NCBI GenBank assembly: GCA_002105175.1
Contig: MCGE01000009.1
Location: 1,178,001-1,242,000 of the forward strand
From: Absidia repens
Lineage: Eukaryota; Mucoromycota; Mucoromycetes; Mucorales; Cunninghamellaceae
Direction: 5' to 3'
DNA length: 64,000 nucleotides
Positions 46,296 through 57,241 of the stretch are shown here, piece after piece. A model generated the notes under the pieces. The model was not told the DNA's origin. It did no database searches and saw nothing but the letters and a program-made list of their open reading frames with translations. Within the stretch, counting starts at the first letter, position 1. Each line of letters opens with the position of its first letter. A program made the translations under genes and the position numbers.

Positions 46296-46368
46296 GGGGA
46301 TCTAGCTCAAATGGTAGAGCGCTCGCTTAGCATGTGAGAGGCACTGGGATCAATGCCCAGGTTCTCCA
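46296..46368 (+). tRNA. tRNA-Ala (anticodon AGC)
   Basis: A 73-base cloverleaf: acceptor arm GGGGATC / GTTCTCC, D arm with TAGCTCAAATGGTAGAGC, anticodon arm CTCGC-TTAGCAT-GTGAG with anticodon AGC, variable loop AGGCA, T arm CTGGG-ATCAATG-CCCAG. A seven-T terminator follows at about 46372. The acceptor stem has one T-T mismatch and one G-T pair, and the T loop has A for the usual G in the B box, so it may be slightly degenerate. No intron, no encoded CCA. Confidence 0.85.
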
Positions 46369-46430
46369 AACTTTTTTTGCTGAATCATGGCGGAGCTATC
46401 ACTATTTACCTTTTTGGGAGACCGTAATAT

Positions 46431-46501
46431 GTGTTACGGCTAATTTTGGTTATCAGGTCGTAACTGGAGATTGTTTTTGTAGGTTTTTATTTTTTATAGA
46501 G
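46431..46501 (-). repeat. 5'-truncated LTR fragment
   Basis: TGTTACGGCTAATTTTGG to TTTTTATAGAG matches the start of the full units at 46502 and 48638, then stops where the next unit begins. It appears interrupted by the unit at 46502-47185. Confidence 0.5.
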
Positions 46502-47185
46502 TGTTGCGGCTAAATTTGTGATTTTAGTCCAACTGGATTGTGTTTTTGTAGGTTTTTTTATGTTTTTCTGGGTTAAATAGGATGTCTTGAGTGATCCTTT
46601 GGTGTAGCTTTGATCGTTTGGAGCTTTGAAAAATAATTTTCTTCCTTCGGCGGAATTTGAAATATTTTGTTCCTGAATCGGACAAAAATAAATTTGATAG
46701 TAGTGAGCACCAGAACTTTTGTAGATAAAGTCCAACTGTAGAGAAAGTTTATAAAAAATAAACTTGAAAGAGTAAAATAAAATAAAAAGAAAAGTATTGA
46801 CCTTTGTTGGTTCAATAAAAATAAGTGTATAACACACAGTAAAAATAAAATAAAAAGAGGACTTGTAGTCACAAAAAAATAAGAGAAAGTTTCTATATAG
46901 ACGATAGAAACCAAATAAAAATAAGACAGTGATTTGGTGGTTAAAAACCTTTGTACTGAATTTTATATAAAAAAGATTGAGATAAATATATGATAATAAT
47001 TAACTAAAAAAATAAAATTGTTGCGGGGAAGTGGAGGTATTTATACTAATCAAAAAAAGAGGCTAACTATATATGAGGGGGTGGTGCAGGACGACACTTG
47101 TCGACACTTGTCAACATCGGTCAGCATGAAAACCAGTCACTGCATAGCCAGAGGTCAGGGGATGGTCAGAGGCCGATCCTCGACA
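46502..47185 (-). mobile_element. Solo LTR-like unit A (684 bp)
   Basis: As written it runs from TGTTGCGGCTAA to GATCCTCGACA, so it has TG...CA ends on both strands. AGAG directly precedes (46498-46501) and follows (47186-47189) it, a four-base target-site duplication. Read on the reverse strand it has TAGTATAAATACC (TATA box, about 47036-47049), which sets the likely direction of transcription. No coding region. Confidence 0.65.
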
Positions 47186-47189
47186 AGAG

Positions 47190-47905
47190 TGTTGCGGCTA
47201 AATTTGTGATTTTAGTCCAACTGGATTGTGTTTTTGTAGGTTTTTTATGTTTTTCTGGGTTGAATAGGATGTCTTGAGTTATCCTTTAGTATAGCTTTGA
47301 TCGTTTAGAGCTTTGAAAAATAAATTTGTTCCTTCGGCGGAATTTGAAATATTTTGTTCCTGAATCGGACAAAAATAGATTTGATAGTAGTGAGCACCAG
47401 AACTTTTGTAGATAAAGTCCAACTGTAGAGAAAGTTTATAAAAAATAAACTTAGAAAAGTAAAATAAAATAAAAAAGAAAAGTATTGACCTTTGTTGGTT
47501 CAATAAAAATAAGTGTATAACACACAGTAAAAATAAAATGAGGACTTGTAGTCACAAAAAATAAAAGAAAGTTTCTATATAGACGATAGAAACAAAATAA
47601 AAATAAGACAGTGATTTGGTGGTTAAAAACCTTTGTACTGAATTTTATAAAAAAAGATTGAGTAAATATATATATGATAAGAACTAAAGAAAAAGAGAAT
47701 TGGCGGGGGAAAGGTGGGGTATTTATACTAAAAAATAAAGTGGCGGCGAGTGGGTGTCATGTACCTGACAAGTGTTATGTGCATGACAAGTGTTATGTGC
47801 ATGACAAGTGTTATGTGCATGACAAGTGTTATGTGCATGACAAGTGTTATGTGCATGATAGGTGTTATGTACGTGACAGAGGGAGTAATTTGATGAGAAG
47901 ATAAT
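47190..47905 (-). mobile_element. LTR-like unit B with 18-base minisatellite
   Basis: Matches unit A for about 530 bases, including the TATA box (about 47717-47730), then diverges. In the upstream position (reverse strand) it has an 18-base tandem repeat, TGTTATGTGCATGACAAG, from 47755 to 47880, about seven units. Its far end is not clear because no CTCGACA end is present. Confidence 0.6.
47755..47880. repeat. 18-base minisatellite, about 7 units
   Basis: Units at 47773, 47791, 47809 and 47827 are identical; the first and the last two are degenerate. It lies within LTR unit B. Confidence 0.85.
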
Positions 47906-47969
47906 ATATATGAAAGAACCAATAAAAATAAGATAATAAAAAAAGAAAAAAGAAAATAATTATACACCT

Positions 47970-48108
47970 TTATTCCTCCATTGCCCAACCAAGAGCATCA
48001 GTTACGCCAAAGGCGGCAGCAAGGAAATTGTCGTTGTTCGTTTCCATGACAGGATTAAGTTCAACCGATTGTAGCTTCAAAGGTTTAAAGATAATAAAGG
48101 ACTAAACT
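47970..48108 (-). pseudogene. C-terminal remnant of a retroelement polyprotein (tentative)
   Basis: The reverse strand has an open frame of about 45 codons ending in TAA at 47970, with the C-terminal text FGVTDALGWAMEE. It sits directly before an LTR unit in the same orientation, where the 3' end of an LTR retrotransposon coding region should be. No protease, reverse transcriptase or integrase motif remains, so the identity rests on position only. Confidence 0.35.
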
Positions 48109-48159
48109 TGAAAGTCCAAGTAAGGATGTATTATTTTCAAAGATGAAAATAATAAGGTC

Positions 48160-48600
48160 AATAAAATAAGTAGTGACTTCAATCAAGCCAAAAAAAATAA
48201 AGGAAGCGAGATTCAGACTCAGCTGTCAAAAATATAAAAATATTCCAAGGTGTGGAATAATAGATAGCCAACAAGTTGGGAGGTTTAAAAAAACCTTTAT
48301 AATGAATTTATTAAAAAATATAAAGTGATCAAAGATAATATGTTCAAAGATAATTTTCTTCTTTTTGATATTTTTTTTCAAGGTATTTATACTAAAATTT
48401 TTAAAGTTCAAGACATCGTGCTTGAAACCATGACTTGAGTACTGCCGAAAACCCCGCTACTCCCGTAAACCATCTTGCTTCCGTAAACCATTTTCTTCCG
48501 TAAACCATCTTGTTTCCGTAAACCATCTTGTTTCATCTTAAACAATTTTCAAGGTTGAGTTCAACCGTCACATATGAGATGGGGTTTGTTGTGGCTAATT
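48160..48600 (-). mobile_element. Diverged LTR-like unit with 18-base minisatellite
   Basis: Shares CAGACTCAGCTGTCAAAAAT, ATTCCAA, AAGCCAACAAGTTG-like text and GGTATTTATACTAA (reverse TATA box, about 48382-48395) with 49490-49710. Next to the TATA box is a different tandem repeat, CCGTAAACCATCTTGTTT, at 48463-48533, four units of 17-18 bases. Confidence 0.5.
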
Positions 48601-48637
48601 ATGGCTATTAGTCTGCAACTAGTGCTTGGTTTTGTTA

Positions 48638-49473
48638 TGTTACGGCTAATTTGGGTAAGAAGCTTGTAACAGAGTAGTGTTTTTGTAGGTTTTTATATTT
48701 TTTTGGGTTGAATAGGATGTCTTGAGTTATCCTTTAGTATAGCTTTTGCTTGATTAGAGCTTGAAAATAAATTTGTTCCGTAGGCGGAATTTGAAAGATC
48801 TTGTTCCTGAATCGGACAAAAATAGAATTGAGAGTAGTGAGCACCAGAACTTTTGTAGATAAAGTCCAACTGTAGAGAAAGTTTATAAAAAAATAAACTT
48901 GAAAGAGTAAAATAAAATAAACATAAAAAGTATTGACCTTTGTTGGTTCAATAAAAATATAGTGTATAACACACAGTAAAATAAATTAAAAAGAGGACTT
49001 GTAGTCAAAAAATAAGGAGGTTTCTATGATCCAATAGAAACGGTAGATAATTTGGTGGTATAATAACCTTTGTACTGAGTTTTATTTAATATATTGGGAA
49101 AACTTGAAAAAACTAAAGAAAAAATAAAAAGGATAATAAAAAAAGGTGGGATATTTATACTAAAAAAATAAAGAAAATAAGGTTGGTTGAAGGCGAGGTA
49201 GGATGAGTTTTGAAATATAATGAAGTCCAAGGTGAGGCAGGGTGAGTTCTGAAATATAATGAGGTCCAAGGTGAGGCAGGGTGAGTTCTGAAATATAATG
49301 AGGTCCAAGGTGAGGCAGGGTGAGTTCTGAAACAAATTGGGGTTCGAGGCCAGCCTTACTCGCTAAGGAGTGTTCAGAGGTTAAGAGGTGGTCAAAGGTC
49401 AGAGATGGTTAGAAGTCAGGAGGTGACTGCGGTTCACTGTTGTTGGGAGCGGCCTCAGGTCGATCCTCGACAA
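48638..49473 (-). mobile_element. Solo LTR-like unit C (836 bp) with 39-base minisatellite
   Basis: Runs from TGTTACGGCTAA to GATCCTCGACA, matching units A and B over the first 500 bases. The reverse-strand TATA box is at about 49148-49160. A 39-base tandem repeat (GAAATATAATGAGGTCC...) fills 49212-49328 in three copies. No clear target duplication is visible. Confidence 0.65.
49212..49328. repeat. 39-base minisatellite, three units
   Basis: Units start at 49212, 49251 and 49290 and differ by one base. It lies in LTR unit C at the same relative place as the other minisatellites in the cluster. Confidence 0.85.
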
Positions 49474-49489
49474 AACAAATAATGACTTG

Positions 49490-49760
49490 GATGAAGTCAA
49501 AAAAAAAATAAAGTAAAATAAAATTCAGACTCAGCTGTCAAAAATTTATGATAAAAGTATTCCAAAAATTGGAATAAAAGGAAGCCAACAAGTTGTGTGG
49601 TTTAAAAAAAAACCTTGATAATGAATTTATTTAAAAAATATAATAAAGATAATTCTTTTTTCTTTTTTGAATTTTTTTCGAAGGTATTTATACTAATTTT
49701 TTTTTTCAATGTTTCGTGCGTCGCGCACGAAACCCAACTATGCATGAGGCACACACACAC
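49490..49760 (-). mobile_element. Diverged LTR-like unit with 10-base palindrome
   Basis: Matches 48160-48400, including CAGACTCAGCTGTCAAAAAT and the TATA block GGTATTTATACTAA (about 49682-49695). Beyond the TATA box is an inverted repeat with arms GTTTCGTGCG and CGCACGAAAC three bases apart (49711-49733) in place of a minisatellite. Confidence 0.45.
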
Positions 49761-50184
49761 ATACTCCAAGCCAAACCTTCCAATCAGACGTTTCCGTCAT
49801 TGCCCAGTGATGACTTCATTCCATCCGAACAATTCTCCAAGATTGAGGTCATCCTTTACACAAACTATATTACAGTATGTATCAAAACATTCGTCATTGA
49901 AATTAAAGGGAATGACGAACACGCAATAAGAAGGGACCACAATGCTGTCGATTACAGTTTTGCCATGAGCGACCTGTTATTGAATGGTGGGAGTTATTAT
50001 CAGGAAAAGAGAGAACAACGGTGCTCTGGATATTGATTGATGGAAGTTTATTTAGTGCGAAGGGAACCATGGTATTGATAATGTTGAATGATGTTAGTTG
50101 TTTTTAAAAAAGAACAGACGCAAACTTGGAACTTGCCTTTTTTGTATTTAATACCATGGTGAAAAAAATCGCAAAGACGAAGAG

Positions 50185-51340
50185 ACATTCGAATCCCGCA
50201 CACGTGAATTTATTTTCGCTCAATTTTTTTTCCCACCCTCTTTCATTTTCATTTTCTTCTTTTCTTTGTTTCATTCCTCACAATTATGGCTGCGACGGAG
50301 GTATAATGGATTTAGATTAGTGCCAGGACTAGTTTAAAAGCGTTTTCAGAACAGGAATTACAAGATGCATGGGAAACTCTTTCATTTTGGATTCAGGATT
50401 TTGGAACCGCCATTAGCTGGCTTATTGGAGTCTTGATTAGCTTAGCATAGTATTAGGTTGCATTTAAAACTGAATAAAATACGTTTGTTTTGACATGTAT
50501 CAGTGAAATATGTCCCATTAGTCTCTCGCATGTCTTGTGCAATAGATCCCTTTTTGATGAATGTTGACGTTTATTGTACTTCAATAACAAGTACCCATTT
50601 AGCTTCACTCACGCCATGTATAATATATCAACATGCTTTATGCAATTGTCCATTTAAATTAGTGTTGACCATTCTTCAGATTCAAAATTAGCCTCCCTCA
50701 AATTATCTTACTCGCCCACATGTTACAATGAGCCCTGATTTTTAAGAGTAGTATTTACCGATATGCTTTAATAAACCATACGTTTTATTAACTATCTTTT
50801 GACATGGCGTTGTAAACAATGTCGCTATTTTAATTATTTTTTGAATATCCTATCAAAATATGCTTTCCATCTCATCTACTATGGCTATTACCATCAAAGC
50901 TTCAGTGACTGATTCACAATCCCATACCACTTACTATCAATGTGATTCTATTATTGGTATACCAATTATATTGATAATTCCTCGACTGTACCATGAGCGT
51001 ATTCTTCGATATGTAGAAGTCTAGAGCATTTTCTCTTCTTTCTGATTAGAGCGTTGTCCTAGTGAACACGAACTTACGATTTTTTTTATTGTGGGCGCCA
51101 TCATTAATATGTATAAATTAAATATGGACCGTACCGTCAGCTATTGTACTCCCAAGAGCCCCAGCGTCTGGATAGTAGTTATAAGCCAGTTAATGTGAAA
51201 AATGACACCATTTTCACTCTACTAGTTTTTGTCAATCAGCCAAGACCATACTGCCAGCATAGCCTCCACTATGCTGAATACATTGGATATCCTGTATATA
51301 ACCCGTCTGTTATCATAATAAAAATAAATTAAATCAAAAA
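50185..51340 (+). repeat. Long dispersed repeat copy
   Basis: Collinear with 8788-9985 and 59285-60420: CCCGCACACGTGAA, the pyrimidine tract, GTGCCAGGACTAGTTTAAAA, GCATGGGAAACTCTTTCATT, AATAAAATACG, TCTTGTGCAATAGATCC, TTACAATGAGCCC and TTTAATAAACCAT. No open frame. Confidence 0.7.
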
Positions 51341-52277
51341 ATATTGATCTGGTACGATCCAAATACAATAAGCTGACCGTATGACACAGAGATATGTATA
51401 CTCAAACTTGACGTATCTTTCGTCGGAAAGCATGTACGAAATAGGTTGAGATCTGAGTTACTTCTCATAAAACAAAAGCGTATGTACACTATCAAACCCG
51501 GATAAACGCTCTTTTTTTTGTAATTGGCCTTATCAATATGCTTCTTGAAAATAAATATTCCCAAAAAAAAATAAAAAAAAATCGGAGTTCAGCCAGGTTC
51601 TCTTTGACGACGAATACATAACAAGCCCCTCTAATACTATATTTATACAATAAATATTAGTACTCATGATAAACCGGGAAATGGTATTAATTATGAAGTA
51701 ATCAAAGATCGAATCTATGTATTCCTACATTTTATGACCTTATTTTTTTTTTTGAAAAAAACAAGGCACGACAATGACTCCATTTGTGTCACGAATAGAC
51801 GGAGTCCCACCCAATATCGACATAGTATTGTACTGTAAAAACTAAACGTGACCCGAATAAACGGAGAATGGTGTGATGATATTGTGGCTAAATAAACATA
51901 AAAGTCCTAGTTTGGTGTTTTTTTTTTATTGAGGATGAATGGACATTCATTTTGCACGGGGATTTGCGGGGGGCGGATGAGAAGATCTGATAAAAAGAAA
52001 AGGGATCTGTCTGGTTTCGACGTCGCACCAGAGAAAATCATCAAAGATCGTTATCACCCATATGTACGATTGTTTAATACCAGTCTGACATATAATAAAA
52101 CTGTAATGACTACTACAAGATTCAAATCAGTACAGATAAATTATAATTGCCAGTATGTCTCTATACCTAAAGCGCACAGTACGTTATTTCGATAAACTGT
52201 CAAAAAAAAAAAAAGACAATGTAAACTCCGTCGGATCGAAGTTTTCTTGATTTGGTAGGCAATGACTGGCGTTTTGA

Positions 52278-52312
52278 TTATCAGATGGAATTGATATCTC
52301 TCCATCTGATAA
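52278..52312. promoter_or_regulatory. Inverted pair of iron-GATA (ATCWGATAA) sites upstream of the ferric reductase
   Basis: ATCTGATAA is at 52304-52312 and its exact reverse TTATCAGAT at 52278-52286. Together they form a perfect 12-base inverted repeat with an 11-base spacer, about 320 bases before the ferric reductase start. ATCWGATAA is the known target of fungal iron-sensing GATA repressors (SreA, Sre1, Urbs1 type), which repress iron uptake genes when iron is plentiful. Use in this organism is inferred. Confidence 0.6.
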
Positions 52313-52507
52313 AGTCAGTTGCACACATCGTCGCTTTGTTTTAGTAGTCCTATTCCTGACTTTCCATTATGTAACCTAGTGTGTATCAACAGTGGAGATG
52401 ATATGTAAACCAATGGTAACCTGTAGGAGATCAGAACAATGCCGGTTTGACATTTGCTTTTTTAGTTTATGTACCTTTTTTAGCATATTCATATTAAATC
52501 GCAGAAC

Positions 52508-52516
52508 TATATAAAA
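52508..52516 (+). promoter_or_regulatory. TATA box of ferric reductase gene
   Basis: TATATAAAA lies about 115 bases before the start codon. Confidence 0.45.
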
Positions 52517-52629
52517 GGGAACGTCTATCAATGTCAATTTCGCTACCAACATAGAATACCTCTTTTCCCCCAAAAGGATCGACCAGCGGACTTTTAACCT
52601 CTCCTGAAAAGAAAAGAAAAAAAAATTCA

Positions 52630-55036
52630 ATGAAGCAATTTTTTTTCCTTGTGCTTTTTTTATTGGCGTCATGTACTTTTGCCCGTGAACAGTCAGCTCC
52701 TTTGGCCTCAGCTTGTCGAACGCTTAGTGAAAAATATATCTTCTCCAATTGTACCAAAAGGGTTTACGCAGCTCCCGAATGTCAATGCAATGACCAACCT
52801 TGGCTGGGAAGTATGGCTCTTTGTGTCTCTGATAATGGCGACAATGATCATGGCAAGGAAAAAGAATGGGACTATGTGAAAAGCGCAATATGTAAGGCCG
52901 TACCTGATTCCACTGCTTTTACTGTATCAATGCAAGACATATTGGCAAATGCTACCAAGTTTGTAGTTCCTCTACCCGCCAATGCCACCACTGACAGGCT
53001 TTTCGCTCCTATTCGGTTCCCTCGTACAGAAATTGGCAACATTATGAGGACAGTTGCAGAATTCAACAACCAGCTTCAATATGGTCTCAATTATGGTGGT
53101 GCTTGTAGTGCTCTTGTGCTTGTTTTTGTGGTCTTTGGTATGCTCAACAATTTATTCCACCATTGTGTCTCTTGGCGGTACAAGTCTGCAGTGAAGCCAA
53201 AAGCTTTGCCATCTTCTCCTTCATGGATACGATTTATTCGGCGTCATATTGTCAACCCTTCTTTATTCTTTGATGGTGTTCATTTGCAAAGTGCCTCCTG
53301 GTTTGGTGTTAGGGTCAGTTATCCTACTCGTTTTGAATCTATCTTTATCTTTCTATATGTGGTGATGAATATTTTTATTCTCTTCCCAAGCTACGATCTC
53401 TTCTTGGAAAATACTTACTGGCCACAAGATATTCCTGCCCAGCTTGGAAGATACATTGCTGATCGATCCGGTGAAATGAGTTTTGCTCAACTGCCTATGG
53501 TATATTTGTTTGGTGGTAGAAATAATATCCTGATCTGGCTTACAGGTAATACTTCTCTGATGAACAATGAATCAATGGTATAAATAATATATTTTTGTTT
53601 TACTAATCTTTATTTAATTTTTTATAGGCTGGAGTTATGACCGCTTTATCATAGCTCACAAATGGGCTTCACGTATGATGATGTTGCATGCTATTATCCA
53701 CTCTGCTGCTTATACTTGGGTTGGTTTACATTATGACTTTGAAACCTACGTTTCCTATTATGAAGGCCTTTATTTCAGATGGGGTGTGGCTGCCACGGTA
53801 CTTGGATCATTCACACTTTTATTTGCTTTGCCAAATCTACGACGAAAATGCTATGATCTCTTTCTGTATACACACATTGTCTTTGTTGTACTATTCACGG
53901 TGGCCTGTTGGTATCATGTTGCTCTACTTGAAGATGAACAAAATATGCCATTTTTATATGCTTCTATTGCTGTGTGGTCTTTTGATCGTGTCGCTCGTTT
54001 TGCCCGGGTGGTCTACTACAATATTATGTTGCTCACAGGCCGACGGTCTCTGCGGTCGGTGAAAGCTGATATTATTCCTGGCACTGATTGCATACGATTC
54101 CGGGTGGATGCAAACAAATATGGCTTATCTCACCGAATTCCTGGCGCCTTTGTCTATATCTACGTGCCCAAGGCTTACTTTTGGCAATCTCATCCATTCA
54201 CCATTGCTTCATGGAATCAACCTTCCTTGGATAAACGAACTCCTGTCCCCATTGATACGGTGAACGCAACCGATCCTTCTGAAACCAGCAACAAAAAACC
54301 GACATTGTCTTCACCAGATTCAGCCATCAAAATCAGTGATACTGATTCCGCTTCATCCTCAACAACAACAACAACGACAACAGCTGGAAACACATTTGAT
54401 CTTTTGATTCGTCCTCAAAAGGGCATGACCAAGAAGTTGTACGAAGCAGTTGAAAAACTCGGGCCTGATGGTGGTGATATGTATGTGTTGGTTGAAGGTC
54501 CCTATGGTCATTCCCATCCTGTGCTACAATATGACACAGCCATTTTGGTTGGTGGTGGTGTTGGCTGTACGGCAACTGTTCCCTACTTACAAGAAGCTGT
54601 GTATAACGCAAGCAAGAATGCAACTCGTCACTTGGTATTTGTTTGGGTGGTGCAACACGACGATCAACTGAACTGGGCTCAACAAGATATTGAAGACTGT
54701 CTCTCTCACATCAACGTCAAAAAAACTCAAGAAACCTCAACTGGCAATGAGGACCTGGCGGCAAATACTTCTCTGACGTTAGATGTCTTTATCTATGCGA
54801 CAAGGTCCACCAAATCAAATGATGTGAAGAAAGAAAAAGATCAGCAACAACAAGAAGGCTTAACCTTATCGTATGGTGTTCGACCTGACTTGGATAAGCT
54901 GCTTGGACAATATATCGAATCAGCTCAGGGATCGGTGGCCATATTACACTGTGGACCTGCTCGTATGAGTGATCAAATTCGTCAAATCAGTGCCCATCAT
55001 GGAGTGGCCTATTTGGAAGAAGCATTCGAATGGTAG
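52630..55036 (+). CDS. Ferric reductase (FRE-type, NADPH oxidase superfamily)
   Basis: A plasma-membrane flavocytochrome that passes electrons from NADPH through FAD and two haems to extracellular Fe(III) or Cu(II). Two exons (52630-53545, 53628-55036) join to 774 residues. Residues 1-18 are a signal peptide (MKQFFFLVLFLLASCTFA). An extracellular Cys-rich part with several N-glycosylation sites follows, then transmembrane segments. Haem histidines are in HKWASRMMMLHAIIH and in the LYTHIVFVVLFTVACWYH segment. FAD binding is at HPFTIASW, NADPH binding at ILVGGGVGCTATVPYL, and the end has HCGPARMSDQIR. A Ser/Thr-rich insert of about 50 residues breaks the FAD domain after the HPFTIASW motif. Upstream ATCWGATAA sites suggest iron control. 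Confidence 0.93.
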
Positions 55037-57241
55037 TCTCTTCAGTTGATTAGTATATTTTAGTATTTATATAGTTTACTTCCCTCATTTATGTATTTTG
55101 TATTATTTTCTCCCATTCATTCTCATTTTTATCTTACTTTTTTTTTTATCATGATAATAAAAATCTTCTGTGTAGTTATTATAATAAACGCTCTGGCGCT
55201 CCGCTGGAGCTTTTGGAAATCTTTCGATTTATTGGGTGTCACAGTTTTTTATTAAAGTGTGGGTTTTGATGGGATAGGATCAAAGCCTCTGCCCTTTCGC
55301 ACTTTGGTGGACAGTCCCTTGGGGCCCGACCGTTGTGCTCAGCCCGTCGTCAATGGGGTTTTTTTTGTGTGCTGAAATAATAGCTTACTTGAAAGGCGTC
55401 AGAGAGATTAGAGCTTGATTATGTAGGGGTTTCAACTGCCTTTCCACTGGAAGATAAAACGAATTATGCTCTATGGAAATTATGGCGATTGCCCCTTCCC
55501 TGATTTTTTGACATAACAAAAAAGGCTGGATGATTCAGGCTCCGCATTTTGCTTCCTATTTTTTTTGGTCCCCAATTTTTTTTTCCTCTCTTTTCTTCCA
55601 TTTTTATTTTTTTCCTTCATGATAATCTGAATGATATGATGGCATGGCTCATTGGAGTACTGGTGATTTAGGATTAGTGTTAGAACTTGAATTAGGGGCG
55701 TTTTCAAAAACGCAAAACAAACATCATGGGGAAAGGCTTTCATTTTGGATGTAGGATTTGGGAACGACAGTAGATTAGCACTCACTAGTTTAGTAATAGT
55801 TTGCCATCGTTTGTATCTACGTCTGAATAAATATGTGTTTTTTCTTATAATTAGTTTCTCTGTTGTACGTTTACATGATGAACTTCATCGAAAGTGTATT
55901 CATATGCATAGAAAAAAAAGTGTGTCTGTATATATATGAAAAAGGAACGGATTGGGTATTATGGAGACTTCTTCCACCAACTCTATAAATTTGTGCGTAG
56001 AAAAAAAAAACAGGGATGTGTTTGTGTGAAAAACAGCTATTACAGTATATTTTGTTGTGGTGGGTATATTGAAGAGCAAAGTTGAGAGTAGTATTAATTA
56101 TGTAGCTACTGGGTAGCATGGGGTTTCTGAAGTGTGGGCTTTGATGGGATGGGATGGAAGACTCTGTGATTTGGCGCTATGGGTGGGCAGCGATTGAGAA
56201 AAAAAAATGGATGGACGGCCGTTATGGTGGACAGGGCGTCAGCGGTGGGTCTAAAAAAAAAAAGTTGGAGGGCCAAAAGAGCGAAATTAAAGTTACTATA
56301 GCTAAGTTTTCTTACGATCCATTTTCTTTTTAATATATACTGAATGATCTGGCACTTCTGAGACGTTGGAAAATCTTCGATTTACTGGGTATCAGGGAAG
56401 GGGTAGCCACTGTCATCAGCCCTCAGTGTAGTGGGTATATGCAAGGAAAAAATAAATTGGAGTGTTCATATTCACACTCCGCACACATGGTTTTTCATAT
56501 ATTTGTTGTGTCATTTCCCTTTTCTCTCTTTTTTCCTTTTCCTTCCTTCTTAAAGCTCCATTGAAGTGATGATGATCTAGGACTAGTATTAGAATTTGAA
56601 TTAGGGGAATTTTGAAAAATGCAATACAAACATCATGGGGAAGTCTTTTCATTTTTGAATTGGGACTTTATGACCACCATTAAATCAGTCTCATCTTGGA
56701 GAATGGCGTCATTAGTTTAGTTTAGATTCGTTTGTGATAATTTGTGTTTAAACCTCAATAAAGGCAAGTCTTTTAATTTGTATTATTAGTCTCTCTGTCA
56801 TAAATGCACATCGTTTATGTTGTTTAATGGGTATACGCGGGGATAGAAAAAAAAAAGTCGTGTGTATTTATGTATGTATGATGTTTAGTGTGCTGTATTT
56901 AATGTCACCTCTGCTATTTGTCACTTTGATTGGTAGTTACTGGAACCCAATTGTGGTGATCAATGCTCTGTCTAGTTGGGGGAGGGGCTTTGTGTGTGCG
57001 TTTGTGTGCGATAGAAAAAAAAGGCCGGGCTGGTTGCGGGTGAAAATCATAATCCATGAGGTGTGCCCTGTACGTGACAACGACACAGGAACTCATTGCA
57101 GCCCCTTCAGAAAAAGGATACGTATCTGCATACCATTGGGGTATGCTAGATGGGATACATATTTAACCAATGTCAGTTTATTGATACATAATACAAATTA
57201 CTAAAAGAGGGTACTTGAGAGTACTAATAATTTACCTGATT
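55037..57241 (+). repeat. Gap with two dispersed repeat copies
   Basis: The first copy spans about 55185-55880: hairpin module (GCTCTGGCGCTCCGC, CCCTTGGGGCCC, CAGCCCGTCGTCAATGGGG), then the core (CAGGCTCCGCATTTTGC, CATCATGGGGAAAGGC, CTGAATAAATATGTG). A second, more degraded copy is at about 56340-56800. Around 56130-56260 a G-rich stretch may be another hairpin-module remnant. No gene seen. Confidence 0.65.

Larger units (their letters stand above)
46369..52629. other. Gene-poor 6.3 kb: LTR cluster then dispersed repeat
   Basis: The first half (46431-49760) is a cluster of LTR-like units described separately. A long + strand dispersed repeat occupies about 50185-51340. Small open frames at 49716-50036 and 51929-52195 have no recognisable domain. 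The last 350 bases are the ferric reductase promoter. Confidence 0.6.

Noticed and set aside
47674..47904. Frame encoding repeated CYVHDK units
   Set aside because: Simple translation of the 18-base minisatellite within an LTR unit; no start context or other coding evidence.
47755..48533. CRISPR-like array of short repeats
   Set aside because: Units are directly tandem with no unique spacers, and the organism is a eukaryote.
49716..50036. Frame of 106 codons after the LTR cluster
   Set aside because: Composition is plausible for protein, but no domain, no splice context, and it overlaps the end of an LTR-like unit.
51929..52195. Frame of 88 codons upstream of the ferric reductase
   Set aside because: No recognisable family and no regulatory context; may be chance.
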